Shown in pieces: positions 29,397-41,379 of a stretch of 64,000 bases of DNA (positions within the stretch are counted from its first letter, which is position 1; each line of letters opens with the position of its first letter). The DNA is from Enterobacter oligotrophicus (GTDB lineage Bacteria; Pseudomonadota; Gammaproteobacteria; Enterobacterales; Enterobacteriaceae). The position numbers and the translations under genes were made by a program. The DNA lies in NCBI RefSeq assembly GCF_009176645.1, contig NZ_AP019007.1, positions 1,674,001-1,738,000 of the forward strand, given 5' to 3'. The notes under the pieces were generated by a model that did no database searches, had not been told where the DNA came from, and worked only from the letters and a program-made list of their open reading frames with translations.

Positions 29397-31214
29397 TTAT
29401 AAGGTGAACGACAGCTGGCGTTCGCTTCCGGGTTCGCGAATAACGACCTGATTATGGGTAATATTCAGCTGCGGCGTGACCGCAAAATATTTTTGTTTTT
29501 CACTGGCCGTAACGGCACAGCACAGCCAGCTCTCTCCTTGCGGAATGTCAGTTTTGAGCAGCGGAATGGCGGCACACTCCGGGAACATCACGCTGCTGTT
29601 GGGTGGCGTGACCATGCTGTCCGGTTCGCGCGTAATTACCGGCGAGAGATCGACAATCGCGCTGCTGCCATTTTCTGCGGCCAGGTAACAGCCACGATCG
29701 CGGATCTGGTGTTCGGTTTTCATCACCGCAAAGCCGCCTTCCGCCGTTTGCAGGGTTCGCCCACTGTTAATGCGGTGCAGGCGCAGATGCCACTCCCCAA
29801 ACGGCACTTGCCAGGTTTCGATATGCACGTCATGCCACGGCGACCAGCGAGAGAAAATGTAATTTTCCTCGACTCGCACCGCTTCACACTCGCGGCGTCC
29901 GCGGAAATAGTTGTCCCCGTCCGCCAGCAGCAGCATGGAGTCGCAGGCGGCATGTTTCAGGCCAAAGCGTCCGCGCTCAATGGTGAAACCAAAGCGGCTG
30001 GAGTAGGCAAATTTGGTGTATTTCGCTTCGGTGTTGACGTAGTTGTTCAGCTCAAGCTGTCCGGCAGTGAGCATTGTGACGTGCTGTGAGCCATTTGAAT
30101 GCATCAGGATCTGCTGCGCATGCGGGATCACATGTTTTTCTGCAAGCGCGGGTAACGGTTGTTCTTCCGCCTGCCAGAACGGGTGTTCTTCCGGCAGTGC
30201 CAGGATCAGAAAGGTTTTCAGCGCCCAGTATGGCGATCCGGGGGAGTTGTAATCTTCGCACATGGCCAGGTTCGGATACGCAAACCCGAGGGTCAGAATA
30301 CCGTCGCGATCGGTAATGGGTTGCTGTTGCCACCAGCGCAGATGACGCAGCACAATGCCCTTCACAACGCCTGGTGTGAATACCTCCAGCCCGGAAAAGG
30401 CCACCGCGCTCCAGAAGGCGACCATCGCAAAGCGGTAGGTCAGGCTACGGCCAAACGGCACCGATGCACCATCGGCAGCGGACCAGTAGATAAAGTCTTC
30501 AGCAAACAGACGAGAACGCTCGCGTAAGACCATCGCCCTCTCTTCATCACCGCTTAGCGTGGCGTAAATCAGGCCATAGAAGTGAAACGCCATTGAGATG
30601 TAATAGTCTTTCGGGCGGCCCGCACCGTCGGAATACCAGCCGTCGCCCAGGTAATAGGCATCCATCATTGCAAAACGGCGGTCAACCGCGGCCTGGTCAT
30701 ACGGCAGCCCGGCGCGTTTGAAACCAAGCTGCACCATAATGGCAAAATAGTTCCAGTTACTGTCCGGCATCTGCGCATCGGTGATCTGGTTGAGCCACGC
30801 GTGCAGATTCATCACTTCACGCTCAGTGAAGCGTTCGGTGAGTTTATCTCCCAACAGAGAAAGCCCCAGACCGTAAGCAGCCATCTCCACCAGGCGCTGA
30901 TCGTATGGCCCGGTATCGCCCCAGTAGCCTGCGTTTTGCGGATCGGTTCCTTGCTTAATCGCCGTGATGTATTTCTCGCTGAACGGCGTGGACTCGCCGG
31001 ATGCCATCAGCGGAAACAGCCCCCACAACGCGCGGGAAAGCCCTTCCATCTGCGCAATATCCGTCGCGTAATGCGCGCAGGTATCACCCAGCGAGAAACG
31101 CGAACTTTCTGCCGGAAACTGTTTATCCAGCGCGCCCAGCATCGCGTTTAATGACGCCACCACATCCTGGCGTGAAGACAACGGATTTGATTTTTCTTTG
31201 TTTGCCGCCCACAT
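29397..31214 (-). CDS. DUF2264 family protein, probable uronic-acid glycoside hydrolase
   Basis: A 605-residue protein. The N-terminal two thirds look like an (alpha/alpha)n toroid (FPLMASGESTPFSEKYI, SNWNYFAIMVQLGFKRAG, WYSDGAGRPKDYYISMAFHF) and the C-terminal third like a beta-sandwich. This is the DUF2264 family; I recall relatives being placed in glycoside hydrolase family 154 with beta-glucuronidase activity, which fits the GH88 neighbour. There is no signal peptide, so it would act in the cytoplasm. The ATG at 31214 with GAGGGTG upstream is preferred to a longer frame that would run through the promoter and CRP site. It is the first gene of the operon. Confidence 0.82.
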   Translation of the reverse strand: MWAANKEKSNPLSSRQDVVASLNAMLGALDKQFPAESSRFSLGDTCAHYATDIAQMEGLSRALWGLFPLMASGESTPFSEKYITAIKQGTDPQNAGYWGDTGPYDQRLVEMAAYGLGLSLLGDKLTERFTEREVMNLHAWLNQITDAQMPDSNWNYFAIMVQLGFKRAGLPYDQAAVDRRFAMMDAYYLGDGWYSDGAGRPKDYYISMAFHFYGLIYATLSGDEERAMVLRERSRLFAEDFIYWSAADGASVPFGRSLTYRFAMVAFWSAVAFSGLEVFTPGVVKGIVLRHLRWWQQQPITDRDGILTLGFAYPNLAMCEDYNSPGSPYWALKTFLILALPEEHPFWQAEEQPLPALAEKHVIPHAQQILMHSNGSQHVTMLTAGQLELNNYVNTEAKYTKFAYSSRFGFTIERGRFGLKHAACDSMLLLADGDNYFRGRRECEAVRVEENYIFSRWSPWHDVHIETWQVPFGEWHLRLHRINSGRTLQTAEGGFAVMKTEHQIRDRGCYLAAENGSSAIVDLSPVITREPDSMVTPPNSSVMFPECAAIPLLKTDIPQGESWLCCAVTASEKQKYFAVTPQLNITHNQVVIREPGSERQLSFTL

Positions 31215-31271
31215 AGGTTCACCCTCGTAATCAACTGCGGCAAAGCATAGTGAATCCGCAAGGTGCAGAAA

Positions 31272-31287
31272 TGTTAGCCATGTCACA
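31272..31287. promoter_or_regulatory. CRP (cAMP receptor protein) site between the uronide operon and its regulator
   Basis: TGTTA-GCCATG-TCACA differs at one base from the TGTGA-N6-TCACA consensus. Read leftward, a TATGCT -10 candidate at 31244-31249 would put the start of transcription near 31236, about 43 bases from the site centre. That is close to a class II activation geometry. Binding is inferred. Confidence 0.6.
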
Positions 31288-31380
31288 GGTGTGAACGATG
31301 AATAAACCCACAGTTGAGAAAATTTAAAAAGGTGGTTTATAAATACATTCCAGTGGGGAAAAATTGAGTTTTATTGCACT

Positions 31381-32220
31381 ATGCGCGATACGCCGACGTC
31401 CGATCATCTGGAGCTGATCACGCTGAACGATACCGTGGTGTCGTTCAGTCGCCTCTTTGCGAACACCGTTCGCTATCATCACTGGCACCAGTGTCTGGAA
31501 ATTCTTTATGTAGAAGAAGGGTTTGGCGTGGCGATTGTCGATAACCGTCACTACACCATGCGTCCCGGACGCCTATTTTTCTTCCCGCCTTTTACCCTGC
31601 ATAAGGTGATGGTCGACGAGCAGGCAGAGTCCCTTTATCGGCGCACGATTATTCATCTTGACCAGCACGCCGTGCTGAAAGCCCTTCGCGATTTCCCACA
31701 TACTCAGCAGCGACTGCAAGTGCTTTCACGCCGGGGCGGAGAGGCATGGGTGGCGGATCTGGCGCACTGTCATAGCCATATTGACCATCTGTTTAGCTGC
31801 TATCAGACGCCCATGAACAGCGAGGGCATTGCGGGGCTGCTGATCAGCCTGTTTGCCATGCTGCCTGATGACAACGACGGAGCGCCGGGCAACAGCCAGG
31901 GGATCGCCAGTCAGGTGATGTTCTGGCTGGATGAGCATTATCAGGAGAAATTTCGGCTGGATACGCTGGCAGAAGAACTGGGTAAATCGCGAAGCTATGT
32001 GTCACGAAAATTCCATGCGGAAACGGGCGAGAAAATTCATGATTATCTGAATACGCTACGGCTGCGTAAGGCGTGTGAATGCCTGCTTCACTCGGATGCG
32101 AGCGTGCGTGAGATCGCCACGCGGGTCGGGTTTTCTGACGTCACGTGGTTTATCAGCGCGTTTAAAAAGGGGATTGGGGAGACGCCGCTGCAGTACCGGA
32201 AAAATCATTCTGGCCACTGA
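31381..32220 (+). CDS. AraC-family regulator of the uronide cluster
   Basis: A 279-residue AraC-type regulator. An N-terminal cupin domain (about 20-90, YHHWHQCLEILYVEEGFGV, MRPGRLFFFPPFTLH) senses the effector. The C-terminal pair of helix-turn-helix motifs is at about 175-275 (LAEELGKSRSYVSRKFHAET and IATRVGFSDVTWFISAFKK). It is divergent from the DUF2264-permease-GH88 operon across 166 bases and is the obvious local regulator. The start ATG at 31381 has only a poor ribosome site. The effector is probably an imported uronic-acid oligosaccharide or its product, by inference. Confidence 0.88.
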   Translation: MRDTPTSDHLELITLNDTVVSFSRLFANTVRYHHWHQCLEILYVEEGFGVAIVDNRHYTMRPGRLFFFPPFTLHKVMVDEQAESLYRRTIIHLDQHAVLKALRDFPHTQQRLQVLSRRGGEAWVADLAHCHSHIDHLFSCYQTPMNSEGIAGLLISLFAMLPDDNDGAPGNSQGIASQVMFWLDEHYQEKFRLDTLAEELGKSRSYVSRKFHAETGEKIHDYLNTLRLRKACECLLHSDASVREIATRVGFSDVTWFISAFKKGIGETPLQYRKNHSGH

Positions 32221-32236
32221 GCGGCTGTTTTGAATC

Positions 32237-32258
32237 CCCTCTCCTGCTCAGGAGAGGG
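32237..32258. repeat. Short GC palindrome between the AraC gene and parE
   Basis: CCCTCTCCT and AGGAGAGGG around GCTC, followed by TCAGGG. It is a member of the same repeat family as 6782, 12291, 26280 and 48797, and marks the right edge of the accessory block. Confidence 0.7.
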
Positions 32259-32266
32259 TCAGGGCA

Positions 32267-34162
<1,896 letters not shown>

Positions 34163-34187
34163 TTAAGCTAGCAATTCGCATTGATTG

Positions 34188-34769
34188 TCAGAGGCTGTGC
34201 AGTCCAAGAAAATCGACAATCTGGGTGAAATGATCTTCAAAGCCCGTGAAAGCATGGTTTCCGCCCTCTTCTATAGTCTGGCGGCAGGATGCGTAATACG
34301 CCACTGCCTGGCGGTAATCCAGCACTTCATCACCCGTCTGTTGCAGCAGCCAGATGAGATCGGGCGCTTCAAGCGGGTCTACCTGCATAACTTTGAGATC
34401 GTAAATATGGCGTGACTCTAGCACATATTGCTGCCCGGTGTAGGGGTTCTCGTTTTCACCAAGAAAGTCCCGCAACAGCTCAAAGGGCCGTACCGCCGGA
34501 TTAACAACGACAGCGGGCAGCATAAAGCATTGTGACAGCCAGGTCGCGTAGTAACCCCCAAGCGACGACCCGACAATGCCAAAGGACTCCCCGCCGTGTT
34601 CAAGCACCACAGATTCCAGCATTTCCGCCGCATCCGCCGGGTAAGGCGGCAGTTGCGGAACAATCATCTCAATGTGTGGATGATGCTCGCTCAGCCACTG
34701 GCGAAATTGTGTCGCTTTCGCAGAACGTGGCGAACTGTTGAACCCGTGCAGATAGAGGAGCGTAGACAT
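34188..34769 (-). CDS. yqiA: Esterase YqiA
   Basis: A 193-residue UPF0227 alpha/beta hydrolase. The nucleophile Ser is in [15 protein letters not shown], with [14 protein letters not shown] forming the oxyanion region, Asp in [10 protein letters not shown] and His in [11 protein letters not shown]. coli YqiA hydrolyses short acyl esters in vitro. The ATG at 34769 shares one base with the cpdA stop (TGATG), so it is translationally coupled. Confidence 0.93.
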   Translation of the reverse strand: MSTLLYLHGFNSSPRSAKATQFRQWLSEHHPHIEMIVPQLPPYPADAAEMLESVVLEHGGESFGIVGSSLGGYYATWLSQCFMLPAVVVNPAVRPFELLRDFLGENENPYTGQQYVLESRHIYDLKVMQVDPLEAPDLIWLLQQTGDEVLDYRQAVAYYASCRQTIEEGGNHAFTGFEDHFTQIVDFLGLHSL

Positions 34770-35596
34770 CAATAGCCTTCTGAAGCGGTATCAGGACGGA
34801 ATTTTGTCCCTGATAAACGGCTGACTTCGGTTGTCAGCGAGCCATCCGCATGCAATTCCAGCCATCTCCAGCCCGGCGCGATGGTATCCAGGGTAAAGTT
34901 GGCGCAGTGCGGCTTAAACTGAACGCAGGTGGACGGTGTCGCCAGCAGTCGGCGGCCATTCCAGTCGAGATCCTGTTCCTGGTGAATGTGTCCGCACAGC
35001 AGATTTTTCACCCGCGGGAATTTCACCAGCACGCTGTCCAGCGCCGCAGAGTTGCGCAAGCTGTGCTGGTCAAGCCAGCTACAACCCGCAGGCAGCGGGT
35101 GATGATGAAGCAACAGCAGCGTATTACGCTCCGGTTCGGCGGCCAGCTTTTTCTCCAGCCATTCAAGCTGAAAATCGCTCAGCTCACCGTGCGGGACGCC
35201 AAACACCTGGCTGTCGAGCAGCAGGATTTGCCAATGGTCACCTGTAAATACACACTTTGCCGGCGATATCCCTGCCTCCTGAAGCGAGCTGTACATCGCA
35301 GGCTGGAAATCGTGATTGCCCGGTAGCCAGACGCAAGGCACGCTGAAGCTCGCGATCCCTTCAGCGAAATGCTGATAGGCTGCGGAGGATTGATCCTGCG
35401 CCAGATCGCCCGTTGCGACGATCAAATCGCATGCGCGGTTTTCGGCATGGATCGCGCTAAGTACGGCCTGATAACTCTCCCAGGTGTTTACGCCCAGCAG
35501 AGTCTCATGCTTTTCGGCAAAAAGGTGGGTATCGGTGATTTGTAATATCCTGACTGGCGTCCCACCAGCAACAGTCAGGTTCAACAGGCTTTCCAA
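34769..35596 (-). CDS. cpdA: 3',5'-cyclic-AMP phosphodiesterase CpdA
   Basis: A 275-residue calcineurin-like metallophosphoesterase that hydrolyses cAMP to AMP. The metal ligands are in [32 protein letters not shown] and CGHIHQE. The start is a TTG at 35596, as I recall for E. coli cpdA, with AAGGA 7 bases upstream. It sits in the middle of the nudF-to-parE series and overlaps yqiA by one base. Through cAMP it could indirectly affect the CRP-controlled uronide operon next door. Confidence 0.95.
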   Translation of the reverse strand: MESLLNLTVAGGTPVRILQITDTHLFAEKHETLLGVNTWESYQAVLSAIHAENRACDLIVATGDLAQDQSSAAYQHFAEGIASFSVPCVWLPGNHDFQPAMYSSLQEAGISPAKCVFTGDHWQILLLDSQVFGVPHGELSDFQLEWLEKKLAAEPERNTLLLLHHHPLPAGCSWLDQHSLRNSAALDSVLVKFPRVKNLLCGHIHQEQDLDWNGRRLLATPSTCVQFKPHCANFTLDTIAPGWRWLELHADGSLTTEVSRLSGTKFRPDTASEGY

Positions 35597-35623
35597 ATGG
35601 TGTCCTTAGGTAGGTTTATGACG

Positions 35624-36046
35624 CTAACAAACCGGAATCGCCATTGCTCCATGTGCTAAACAATATCTTAGCCAGTCAGCTAAAAACTGGTTAATTTGAT
35701 GCTTTTCGTCGCGTTGATGCAACTTTTTATTCGGATAATCATACCGCGCTTTGAAGCGAAAGATCTGCTGGCTTGAACACACTTCAGCGACCATCGCATC
35801 GTGGTAGAGGCGCACCGTCATCGACGGCAGGCTCCAGTAGCTAATACTGGGAGCCGTTTGCTCAATTTCCACCAGCGTAGTGTAGCGCGTTGATTCTGTT
35901 ATCGTTAACCGATACTGCGCGTTGCTCACCTGATAGCTTACCGTTTCGCCGGGTGCGTCATTTCGTGGCAACAGGCGGCGCAACTGCGCGAAATTGGTTT
36001 CGCACAGGCGCATCATTTCTGGGAAGTCAGGTGTATAACGCTTCAT
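35624..36046 (-). CDS. yqiB: YqiB, DUF1249 family protein
   Basis: A 140-residue soluble protein nearly collinear with E. coli Yqi[24 protein letters not shown] at the start and [20 protein letters not shown] near the end. The function is unknown. Its ATG overlaps the nudF stop by 4 bases (ATGA), which fixes the start; it lies 27 bases before cpdA. Confidence 0.93.
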   Translation of the reverse strand: MKRYTPDFPEMMRLCETNFAQLRRLLPRNDAPGETVSYQVSNAQYRLTITESTRYTTLVEIEQTAPSISYWSLPSMTVRLYHDAMVAEVCSSQQIFRFKARYDYPNKKLHQRDEKHQINQFLADWLRYCLAHGAMAIPVC

Positions 36047-36675
36047 TTTTTCCACTCGTGTCGTAATGTCTGATGATGCAGTTGCAGCCATTGCAGGGCG
36101 ATGACAGACGCTGCGTTGTCGATTGTCCCCTCTTCTACCCACTGGTAAGCCTGTTCCCGGCTCACCACATGAACCCGAATATCTTCGTTTTCATCGACCA
36201 GACCGTGAATACCTTCCGCGGTCGTGGCATCCACTTCGCCCACCATAATGGACAAACGCTCGCTCGTGCCGCCAGGGCTTGCCAGATAGCTCAGCACCGG
36301 TTTCGTGCGGCCAACCACCAGACCTGCTTCTTCCAGCGCCTCGCGGCGGGCGACGTCTTCAACCGATTCACCCTCTTCGATCATCCCGGCCACCATCTCC
36401 AGCAACCACGGGCTTTCACTGGTGTCGTAAGCGGCAATGCGGATCTGTTCAACCAGCACCACTTCATCACGCACTGGGTCAAAGGGTAGCAAGACTGCCG
36501 CATGCCCGCGCTCAAAAATTTCGCGTTTAATTTCGCCGCTCATCTCACCGTTAAACAGGCGATGCCTGAAACGGTAAAGATCCATTGAAAAAAAACCGCT
36601 ATATAGCGTTTCTCGTGCAATAATTTCTACATCGTTTTTGGCGAATGTCACGGGCAACTTTTCTGGTTTTTGCAT
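36043..36675 (-). CDS. nudF: ADP-ribose pyrophosphatase NudF
   Basis: A 210-residue Nudix hydrolase that splits ADP-ribose (and ADP-sugars) into AMP and ribose-5-phosphate. The Nudix box is complete: [20 protein letters not shown] followed by AGL. N-terminal [20 protein letters not shown] and the [13 protein letters not shown] segment are typical of the ADP-ribose subfamily. It is the first gene of the leftward operon and divergent from tolC. Confidence 0.95.
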   Translation of the reverse strand: MQKPEKLPVTFAKNDVEIIARETLYSGFFSMDLYRFRHRLFNGEMSGEIKREIFERGHAAVLLPFDPVRDEVVLVEQIRIAAYDTSESPWLLEMVAGMIEEGESVEDVARREALEEAGLVVGRTKPVLSYLASPGGTSERLSIMVGEVDATTAEGIHGLVDENEDIRVHVVSREQAYQWVEEGTIDNAASVIALQWLQLHHQTLRHEWKK

Positions 36676-36776
36676 GAGTCGAGTCCTGGTAGCAATGGTG
36701 ATGAAATTGTGAATTTCAAGGCTGTTTGGCTGCCGTTTGTAAGGCTATATGGTAGATTGGTGCAAATTACCGCCAG

Positions 36777-36795
36777 ATGGCACGTAACGCCAACC
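36777..36795 (+). promoter_or_regulatory. mar/sox/rob box upstream of tolC
   Basis: ATGGCACGTAACGCCAACC agrees with the marbox consensus AYnGCACnnWnnRYYAAAY at all but one specified position. A TAGAAT -10 lies at 36817-36822. In E. coli MarA, SoxS and Rob activate tolC from the same element. Confidence 0.75.
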
Positions 36796-36878
36796 TTTTG
36801 GTGTGGATGATTCTGTTAGAATCGGCAATTATTTTTAATTAGATCAGCGCTAATACTGCTTCACAACAAGGAATGCAA

Positions 36879-38357
36879 ATGAAGAAATTGCTCCCCATCC
36901 TTATCGGCCTGAGCCTGACGGGCTTCAGTGCAATGAGCCAGGCAGAGAACCTGCTACAGGTCTACCAGCAGGCACGTCTGGGCAACCCTGATTTACGTAA
37001 ATCAGCGGCCGATCGTGATGCTGCGTTTGAAAAGATTAACGAAGCACGTAGTCCGCTGCTGCCGCAGTTGGGCCTAGGTGCAGATTATACCTACAGTAAC
37101 GGTTTCCGCGATAACAACGGCATTAACTCCAATGCCACCAGTGCGTCGCTGCAGTTAACCCAGACGCTGTTTGATATGTCCAAATGGCGTGCCCTGACCC
37201 TGCAGGAAAAAAGCGCAGGTATCCAGGATGTGACGTATCAGACCGATCAGCAAACGCTGATCCTGAACACCGCCACCGCGTATTTCAACGTGCTGAGCGC
37301 CATTGACGCGCTCTCCTACACCGAAGCGCAGAAACAGGCCATTTACCGTCAGTTGGATCAAACCACTCAACGCTTCAACGTGGGTCTGGTCGCGATCACC
37401 GACGTGCAGAACGCCCGTTCACAGTACGACACCGTGCTGGCTAACGAAGTGACCGCGCGTAACAACCTTGATAATGCGCTGGAATCACTGCGTCAGGTCA
37501 CCGGTAACTACTACCCTGAGCTGGCCTCTCTGAACGTGGACAGCTTCAAAACGGACAAACCGCAAGCCGTCAATGCGCTGCTTAAAGAAGCGGAAAACCG
37601 CAACCTGACCTTGCTTCAGGCGCGTCTGAGCCAGGATCTGGCGCGCGAGCAGATTCGTCAGGCGCAGGATGGTCATTTGCCAACGCTGAGCCTGAGCGCC
37701 TCGACCGGGGTATCTGATACCACCTATAACGGTTCTAAAACCAACACGGCGCAATATGACGACAGCAACGCGGGCCAGAATAAAGTCGGCCTGAGCTTCT
37801 CCCTGCCGCTGTACCAGGGCGGAATGGTAAACTCCCAGGTGAAACAGGCGCAGTACAACTTTGTTGGCGCAAGCGAGCAACTGGAAAGCGCCCATCGCAA
37901 CGTGGTGCAGACGGTTCGTTCTTCCTTCAACAACGTGAACGCTTCGATCAGCAGCATTAACGCCTACAAACAGGCCGTTGTCTCGGCCCAAAGTTCACTG
38001 GATGCGATGGAAGCGGGCTACTCCGTTGGTACGCGTACCATTGTTGACGTTCTGGATGCAACAACCACGCTGTACAACGCCAAACAGCAACTTTCCAGCG
38101 CACGTTACCAGTACCTGATTAACCAGCTGAACATTAAACAAGCACTGGGTACGCTGAACGAGCAGGATCTGCAGATGCTGAACAGCACGCTGGGCAAACC
38201 GGTTTCAACGTCGCCAGAAAGCGTCGCGCCGGAGAACCCTGATCAGGTTGCCGCCGTTGATAACTTTAACGGTAACGGTAGCGCGCCAGCCGCACAGCCA
38301 GCGGCAGCGCGTAGCACAACGCCTGCCAGCAACGGTAGCAATCCGTTCCGTAACTAA
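36879..38357 (+). CDS. tolC: Outer-membrane efflux channel TolC
   Basis: A 492-residue precursor with a signal peptide cleaved at [10 protein letters not shown] near residue 22. The mature protein has the two TolC repeats, each with [22 protein letters not shown] helices and strand segments ([27 protein letters not shown]). It forms the trimeric exit duct for AcrAB-type pumps and type I secretion. The second ATG of the pair at 36873/36879 is chosen because AAGGA then has normal spacing. The disordered C-terminal tail is Ala/Pro/Ser-rich and differs from E. coli. Confidence 0.97.
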   Translation: MKKLLPILIGLSLTGFSAMSQAENLLQVYQQARLGNPDLRKSAADRDAAFEKINEARSPLLPQLGLGADYTYSNGFRDNNGINSNATSASLQLTQTLFDMSKWRALTLQEKSAGIQDVTYQTDQQTLILNTATAYFNVLSAIDALSYTEAQKQAIYRQLDQTTQRFNVGLVAITDVQNARSQYDTVLANEVTARNNLDNALESLRQVTGNYYPELASLNVDSFKTDKPQAVNALLKEAENRNLTLLQARLSQDLAREQIRQAQDGHLPTLSLSASTGVSDTTYNGSKTNTAQYDDSNAGQNKVGLSFSLPLYQGGMVNSQVKQAQYNFVGASEQLESAHRNVVQTVRSSFNNVNASISSINAYKQAVVSAQSSLDAMEAGYSVGTRTIVDVLDATTTLYNAKQQLSSARYQYLINQLNIKQALGTLNEQDLQMLNSTLGKPVSTSPESVAPENPDQVAAVDNFNGNGSAPAAQPAAARSTTPASNGSNPFRN

Positions 38358-38362
38358 GCCTT

Positions 38363-38430
38363 GCCCGATGGCGCTTCGCTTATTGGGCCTACTTAATCGT
38401 AGGCCGGGTAAGCGCAGCGCCACCTGGCGC
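38363..38430. repeat. REP-type palindrome pair after tolC
   Basis: GCCCGATGGCGCTTCGCTTATTGGGC and GGCCGGGTAAGCGCAGCGCC units joined by the CCTAC...GTAGG spacer. It lies 5 bases past the tolC stop. The following 120 bases up to ygiB hold no other feature I can name. Confidence 0.8.
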
Positions 38431-38551
38431 AAAATCACATCCGAACGTAAGCCAACGTAAAGATCCCCCTGATTCCGCCCCTCTTCGCTTCATTTTCAAC
38501 CACTCATCCTCTATCCTGAGCGTTATTACCACTGGGTCCTGGAAGACAAAG

Positions 38552-39217
38552 ATGAAACGGACAAAAACGATTAACCACGCTTCGTTCCGCAAGAGCTGGA
38601 ACGCGCGTCATCTCACCCCTGTTGCGCTGGCGATCACCGCCGTCTTTATGCTGGCGGGTTGTGAGAAAAGCGACGAAACGGTTTCGCTGTATCAGAACGC
38701 GGACGACTGCTCGACCGCTACCGGCAAAACAGCAGAATGTACCACGGCTTATAACAACGCCCTGAAAGAAGCGGAACGAACCGCGCCGAAGTACGCCTCA
38801 CGCGAAGACTGTGTGGCTGAATTTGGTGAAGGTCAGTGCCAGCAGGCACCGGCGCAGGCGGGAATGGCACCGGAAAACCAGGCACAGGCGCAGTCCAGCG
38901 GCAGCTTCTGGATGCCGTTAATGGCCGGTTACATGATGGGCCGACTGATGAGCGGCGGTGCAGGCTACCAGCAGCAGCCGCTGTTTAGCTCTAAAAATCC
39001 TAACAGCCCGGCTTACGGTAAATACACCGATGCCAGCGGCAAGAACTACGGTGCAGCAACGCCTGGCCGTACTATGACCGTACCGAAAACGGCGATGGCA
39101 CCAAAACCGGCGACCACCAGCACCATTACCCGTGGTGGTTTCGGGGAGTCTGTGGTGAAACAAACCACCATGCAGCGTAGCGCGACCGGCACCTCAACTC
39201 GCTCAATGGGCGGCTGA
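38552..39217 (+). CDS. ygiB: YgiB, DUF1190 family lipoprotein
   Basis: A 221-residue protein with an unusually long positively charged N-terminus, then a hydrophobic segment and the lipobox LAGC (Cys37), so probably a lipoprotein. The body is Gln/Ala/Gly-rich ([18 protein letters not shown]). It is the E. coli YgiB family, function unknown. It is separated by 2 bases from ygiC and by REP sequence from tolC; in E. coli ygiBC belong to the tolC transcription unit. Confidence 0.92.
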   Translation: MKRTKTINHASFRKSWNARHLTPVALAITAVFMLAGCEKSDETVSLYQNADDCSTATGKTAECTTAYNNALKEAERTAPKYASREDCVAEFGEGQCQQAPAQAGMAPENQAQAQSSGSFWMPLMAGYMMGRLMSGGAGYQQQPLFSSKNPNSPAYGKYTDASGKNYGAATPGRTMTVPKTAMAPKPATTSTITRGGFGESVVKQTTMQRSATGTSTRSMGG

Positions 39218-39219
39218 TC

Positions 39220-40380
39220 ATGGAACGAGTGAGTATTGTTGAGCGCCCGGACTGGCGCGAAAAAGCCACTGAGTACGGTTTTAACTTTCACACCATGTAT
39301 GGCGAGCCGTACTGGTGTGAAGACGCCTACTACACGCTCACGCTCGCCCAGGTCGAGAAACTGGAAGAGGTGACCGCTGAGCTGCACCAGATGTGCCTGA
39401 AGGTGGTGGAAAAGGTTATCGATAGCGATGAGCTGATGGCCAAATTCCGTATCCCGAAGCATACCTGGAGCTTTGTTCGTCAGTCATGGAAAACCAGCCA
39501 GCCGTCGCTTTACTCTCGCCTTGACCTGGCCTGGGACGGTGTGGGTGAACCTAAGCTGCTGGAAAACAACGCCGATACCCCGACCTCGCTGTATGAAGCC
39601 GCGTTCTTCCAGTGGATCTGGCTGGAAGATCAGGTCAATGCAGGGAACCTGCCGGAAGGGAGCGATCAGTTCAACAGCCTGCAGGAGAAGCTGATTGAAC
39701 GTTTCGCAGAACTGCGTGAACAGCATGGTTTCAACCTGCTCCATCTCGCCTGCTGTCGCGACACGGTAGAGGATCGCGGGACGGTTCAGTATCTGCAGGA
39801 TTGTGCGGCTGAAGCGGAAGTCGCGACCGAATTCCTTTATATCGAGGACATCGGTCTGGGCGAGAAAGGTCAGTTCACCGATCTGCAGGATCAGGTGATC
39901 AGTAACCTGTTCAAGCTCTATCCGTGGGAATATATGCTGCGCGAGATGTTCTCCACCAAGCTGGAAGACGCTGGCGTGCGCTGGCTGGAACCGGCGTGGA
40001 AAAGCATTATTTCCAATAAAGCCCTGCTGCCGATGCTGTGGGAGATGTTCCCGGACCATCCTAACCTGCTGCCAGCATACTTTGCCGAAGACGACTTCCC
40101 GCCAATGGAAAAATACGTCGTTAAGCCGATCTTCTCCCGCGAAGGGGCGAACGTGTCGATTATCGAAAACGGCAAAACGCTGGAAGCGGTTGAAGGGCCA
40201 TACGGTGAGGAAGGGATGATCGTCCAGGAATTCTATCAACTGCCGAAATTTGGCGACAGCTATACGCTGATTGGTAGCTGGCTCATCAACGATCAGCCCG
40301 CCGGGATTGGCATCCGTGAAGATCGCGCGCTGATCACGCAGGATCTGTCACGGTTCTATCCGCATATTTTTGTGGAGTAA
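39220..40380 (+). CDS. ygiC: YgiC, glutathionylspermidine-synthase-like ATP-grasp protein
   Basis: A 386-residue ATP-grasp ligase of the glutathionylspermidine synthetase C-terminal type, without the N-terminal amidase of E. coli Gss. Family pieces are [37 protein letters not shown] and [16 protein letters not shown]. The true substrate is unknown; peptide-spermidine ligation is possible but E. coli YgiC has not shown it, as far as I recall. It starts 2 bases after ygiB and ends in a REP element. Confidence 0.92.
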   Translation: MERVSIVERPDWREKATEYGFNFHTMYGEPYWCEDAYYTLTLAQVEKLEEVTAELHQMCLKVVEKVIDSDELMAKFRIPKHTWSFVRQSWKTSQPSLYSRLDLAWDGVGEPKLLENNADTPTSLYEAAFFQWIWLEDQVNAGNLPEGSDQFNSLQEKLIERFAELREQHGFNLLHLACCRDTVEDRGTVQYLQDCAAEAEVATEFLYIEDIGLGEKGQFTDLQDQVISNLFKLYPWEYMLREMFSTKLEDAGVRWLEPAWKSIISNKALLPMLWEMFPDHPNLLPAYFAEDDFPPMEKYVVKPIFSREGANVSIIENGKTLEAVEGPYGEEGMIVQEFYQLPKFGDSYTLIGSWLINDQPAGIGIREDRALITQDLSRFYPHIFVE

Positions 40381-40385
40381 GTCCT

Positions 40386-40454
40386 GCCGGGTGGCGGTTT
40401 CGCCTGACCCGGCCTACGGTTTTGTAGGACCGGTAAGCATCGCGCCACCGGGCA
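40386..40454. repeat. REP-type palindrome pair between ygiC and ygiD
   Basis: GCCGGGTGGCGGTTTCGCCTGACCCGGC and CCGGTAAGCATCGCGCCACCGGGC units with the GCCTACGG...TGTAGG spacer. It fills the convergent gap completely. Confidence 0.8.
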
Positions 40455-40459
40455 TGTTT

Positions 40460-41248
40460 TTACCCCACCTGCACCGACAGCATACTCAAACTGCCCATCT
40501 CAATACCGTCTACCGGGACGGTAATCGGCTCCTCACCATCCCATGCGCCCAATATATACAACAGCGGCAGGAAGTGTTCCGGCGTCGGGTTAGAGAGCGA
40601 GCCACCTTCGTGATCCAGATAGTTCACCAGCGGGTGCTGCTCCGCCGGGCCTTTCCAGGTGAGGTTTTCTTTGACAAAGCCGTTGAAGGAGGTCGCCCAC
40701 GGGTAGGGTGTATTTTCGCCGTGCCAGCGCGCTGTGCGCAGGTTATGCACCACGTTACCACTCGCCACCAGCATGATGCCTTCATCACGCAGCGTCGCCA
40801 GCTTGCGGCCAATCTCCAGATGCCAGGCTGCCGGTTTGGTACTGTCGATGCTCAGTTGCACCATCGGGATATCGGCATCAGGATACATTTTAATAAGCAC
40901 GCCCCATGAACCGTGGTCAAAACCCCAGGCCTCTTTATCCAGCGCGACAGGAACAGGTGCCAGTAAATCGACAAGTTGCTGTGCCAGCTCAGGCGATCCG
41001 GGTGCCGGGTAATGTGTGTCATACAGCGCCTGCGGGAAGCCGCCAAAATCATGGATAGTTTTCGGCGCTTCCATCGCGGTGACGCCTGTACCACGGGTAA
41101 ACCAGTGTGCAGACACCACCACAATGGCTTTCGGACGCGGCAACGTCTCACCCAGATGACGCCATGCGCGGGTATAGACGTTATCTTCCAGCACGTTCAT
41201 TGGGCTGCCGTGGCCTAAAAACAGTGCTGGCATACGGGGAGAAGTCAT
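40460..41248 (-). CDS. ygiD: 4,5-DOPA-extradiol-dioxygenase-like protein YgiD
   Basis: A 262-residue LigB-fold class III extradiol dioxygenase. Likely metal-ligand histidines are in ALFLGHGSPMN and YDTHYPAPGSPELAQQL, and the active-site His in SGNVVHNLR. The E. coli protein cleaves L-DOPA to a betalamic-acid precursor in vitro; the natural substrate is unknown. AAGGA precedes the ATG. It is divergent from zupT. Confidence 0.93.
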   Translation of the reverse strand: MTSPRMPALFLGHGSPMNVLEDNVYTRAWRHLGETLPRPKAIVVVSAHWFTRGTGVTAMEAPKTIHDFGGFPQALYDTHYPAPGSPELAQQLVDLLAPVPVALDKEAWGFDHGSWGVLIKMYPDADIPMVQLSIDSTKPAAWHLEIGRKLATLRDEGIMLVASGNVVHNLRTARWHGENTPYPWATSFNGFVKENLTWKGPAEQHPLVNYLDHEGGSLSNPTPEHFLPLLYILGAWDGEEPITVPVDGIEMGSLSMLSVQVG

Positions 41249-41379
41249 GATGATATCCTTACAGAAGATGTCAATTTGATGGTGTCAGATTACGCGCAAT
41301 GTGGGAAAGATGAACGCAGATAACCATGACGATCATCATCAGGAAATTTGAATATCAGGAACAGATACAGGAGAGGTGA

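Noticed and set aside
26400..32260. Genomic island with integrase or attachment sites around the uronide cluster
   Set aside because: No integrase, transposase, tRNA gene or direct-repeat att pair is visible at the borders; only the short palindromes are there, so the mechanism of gain is unknown.
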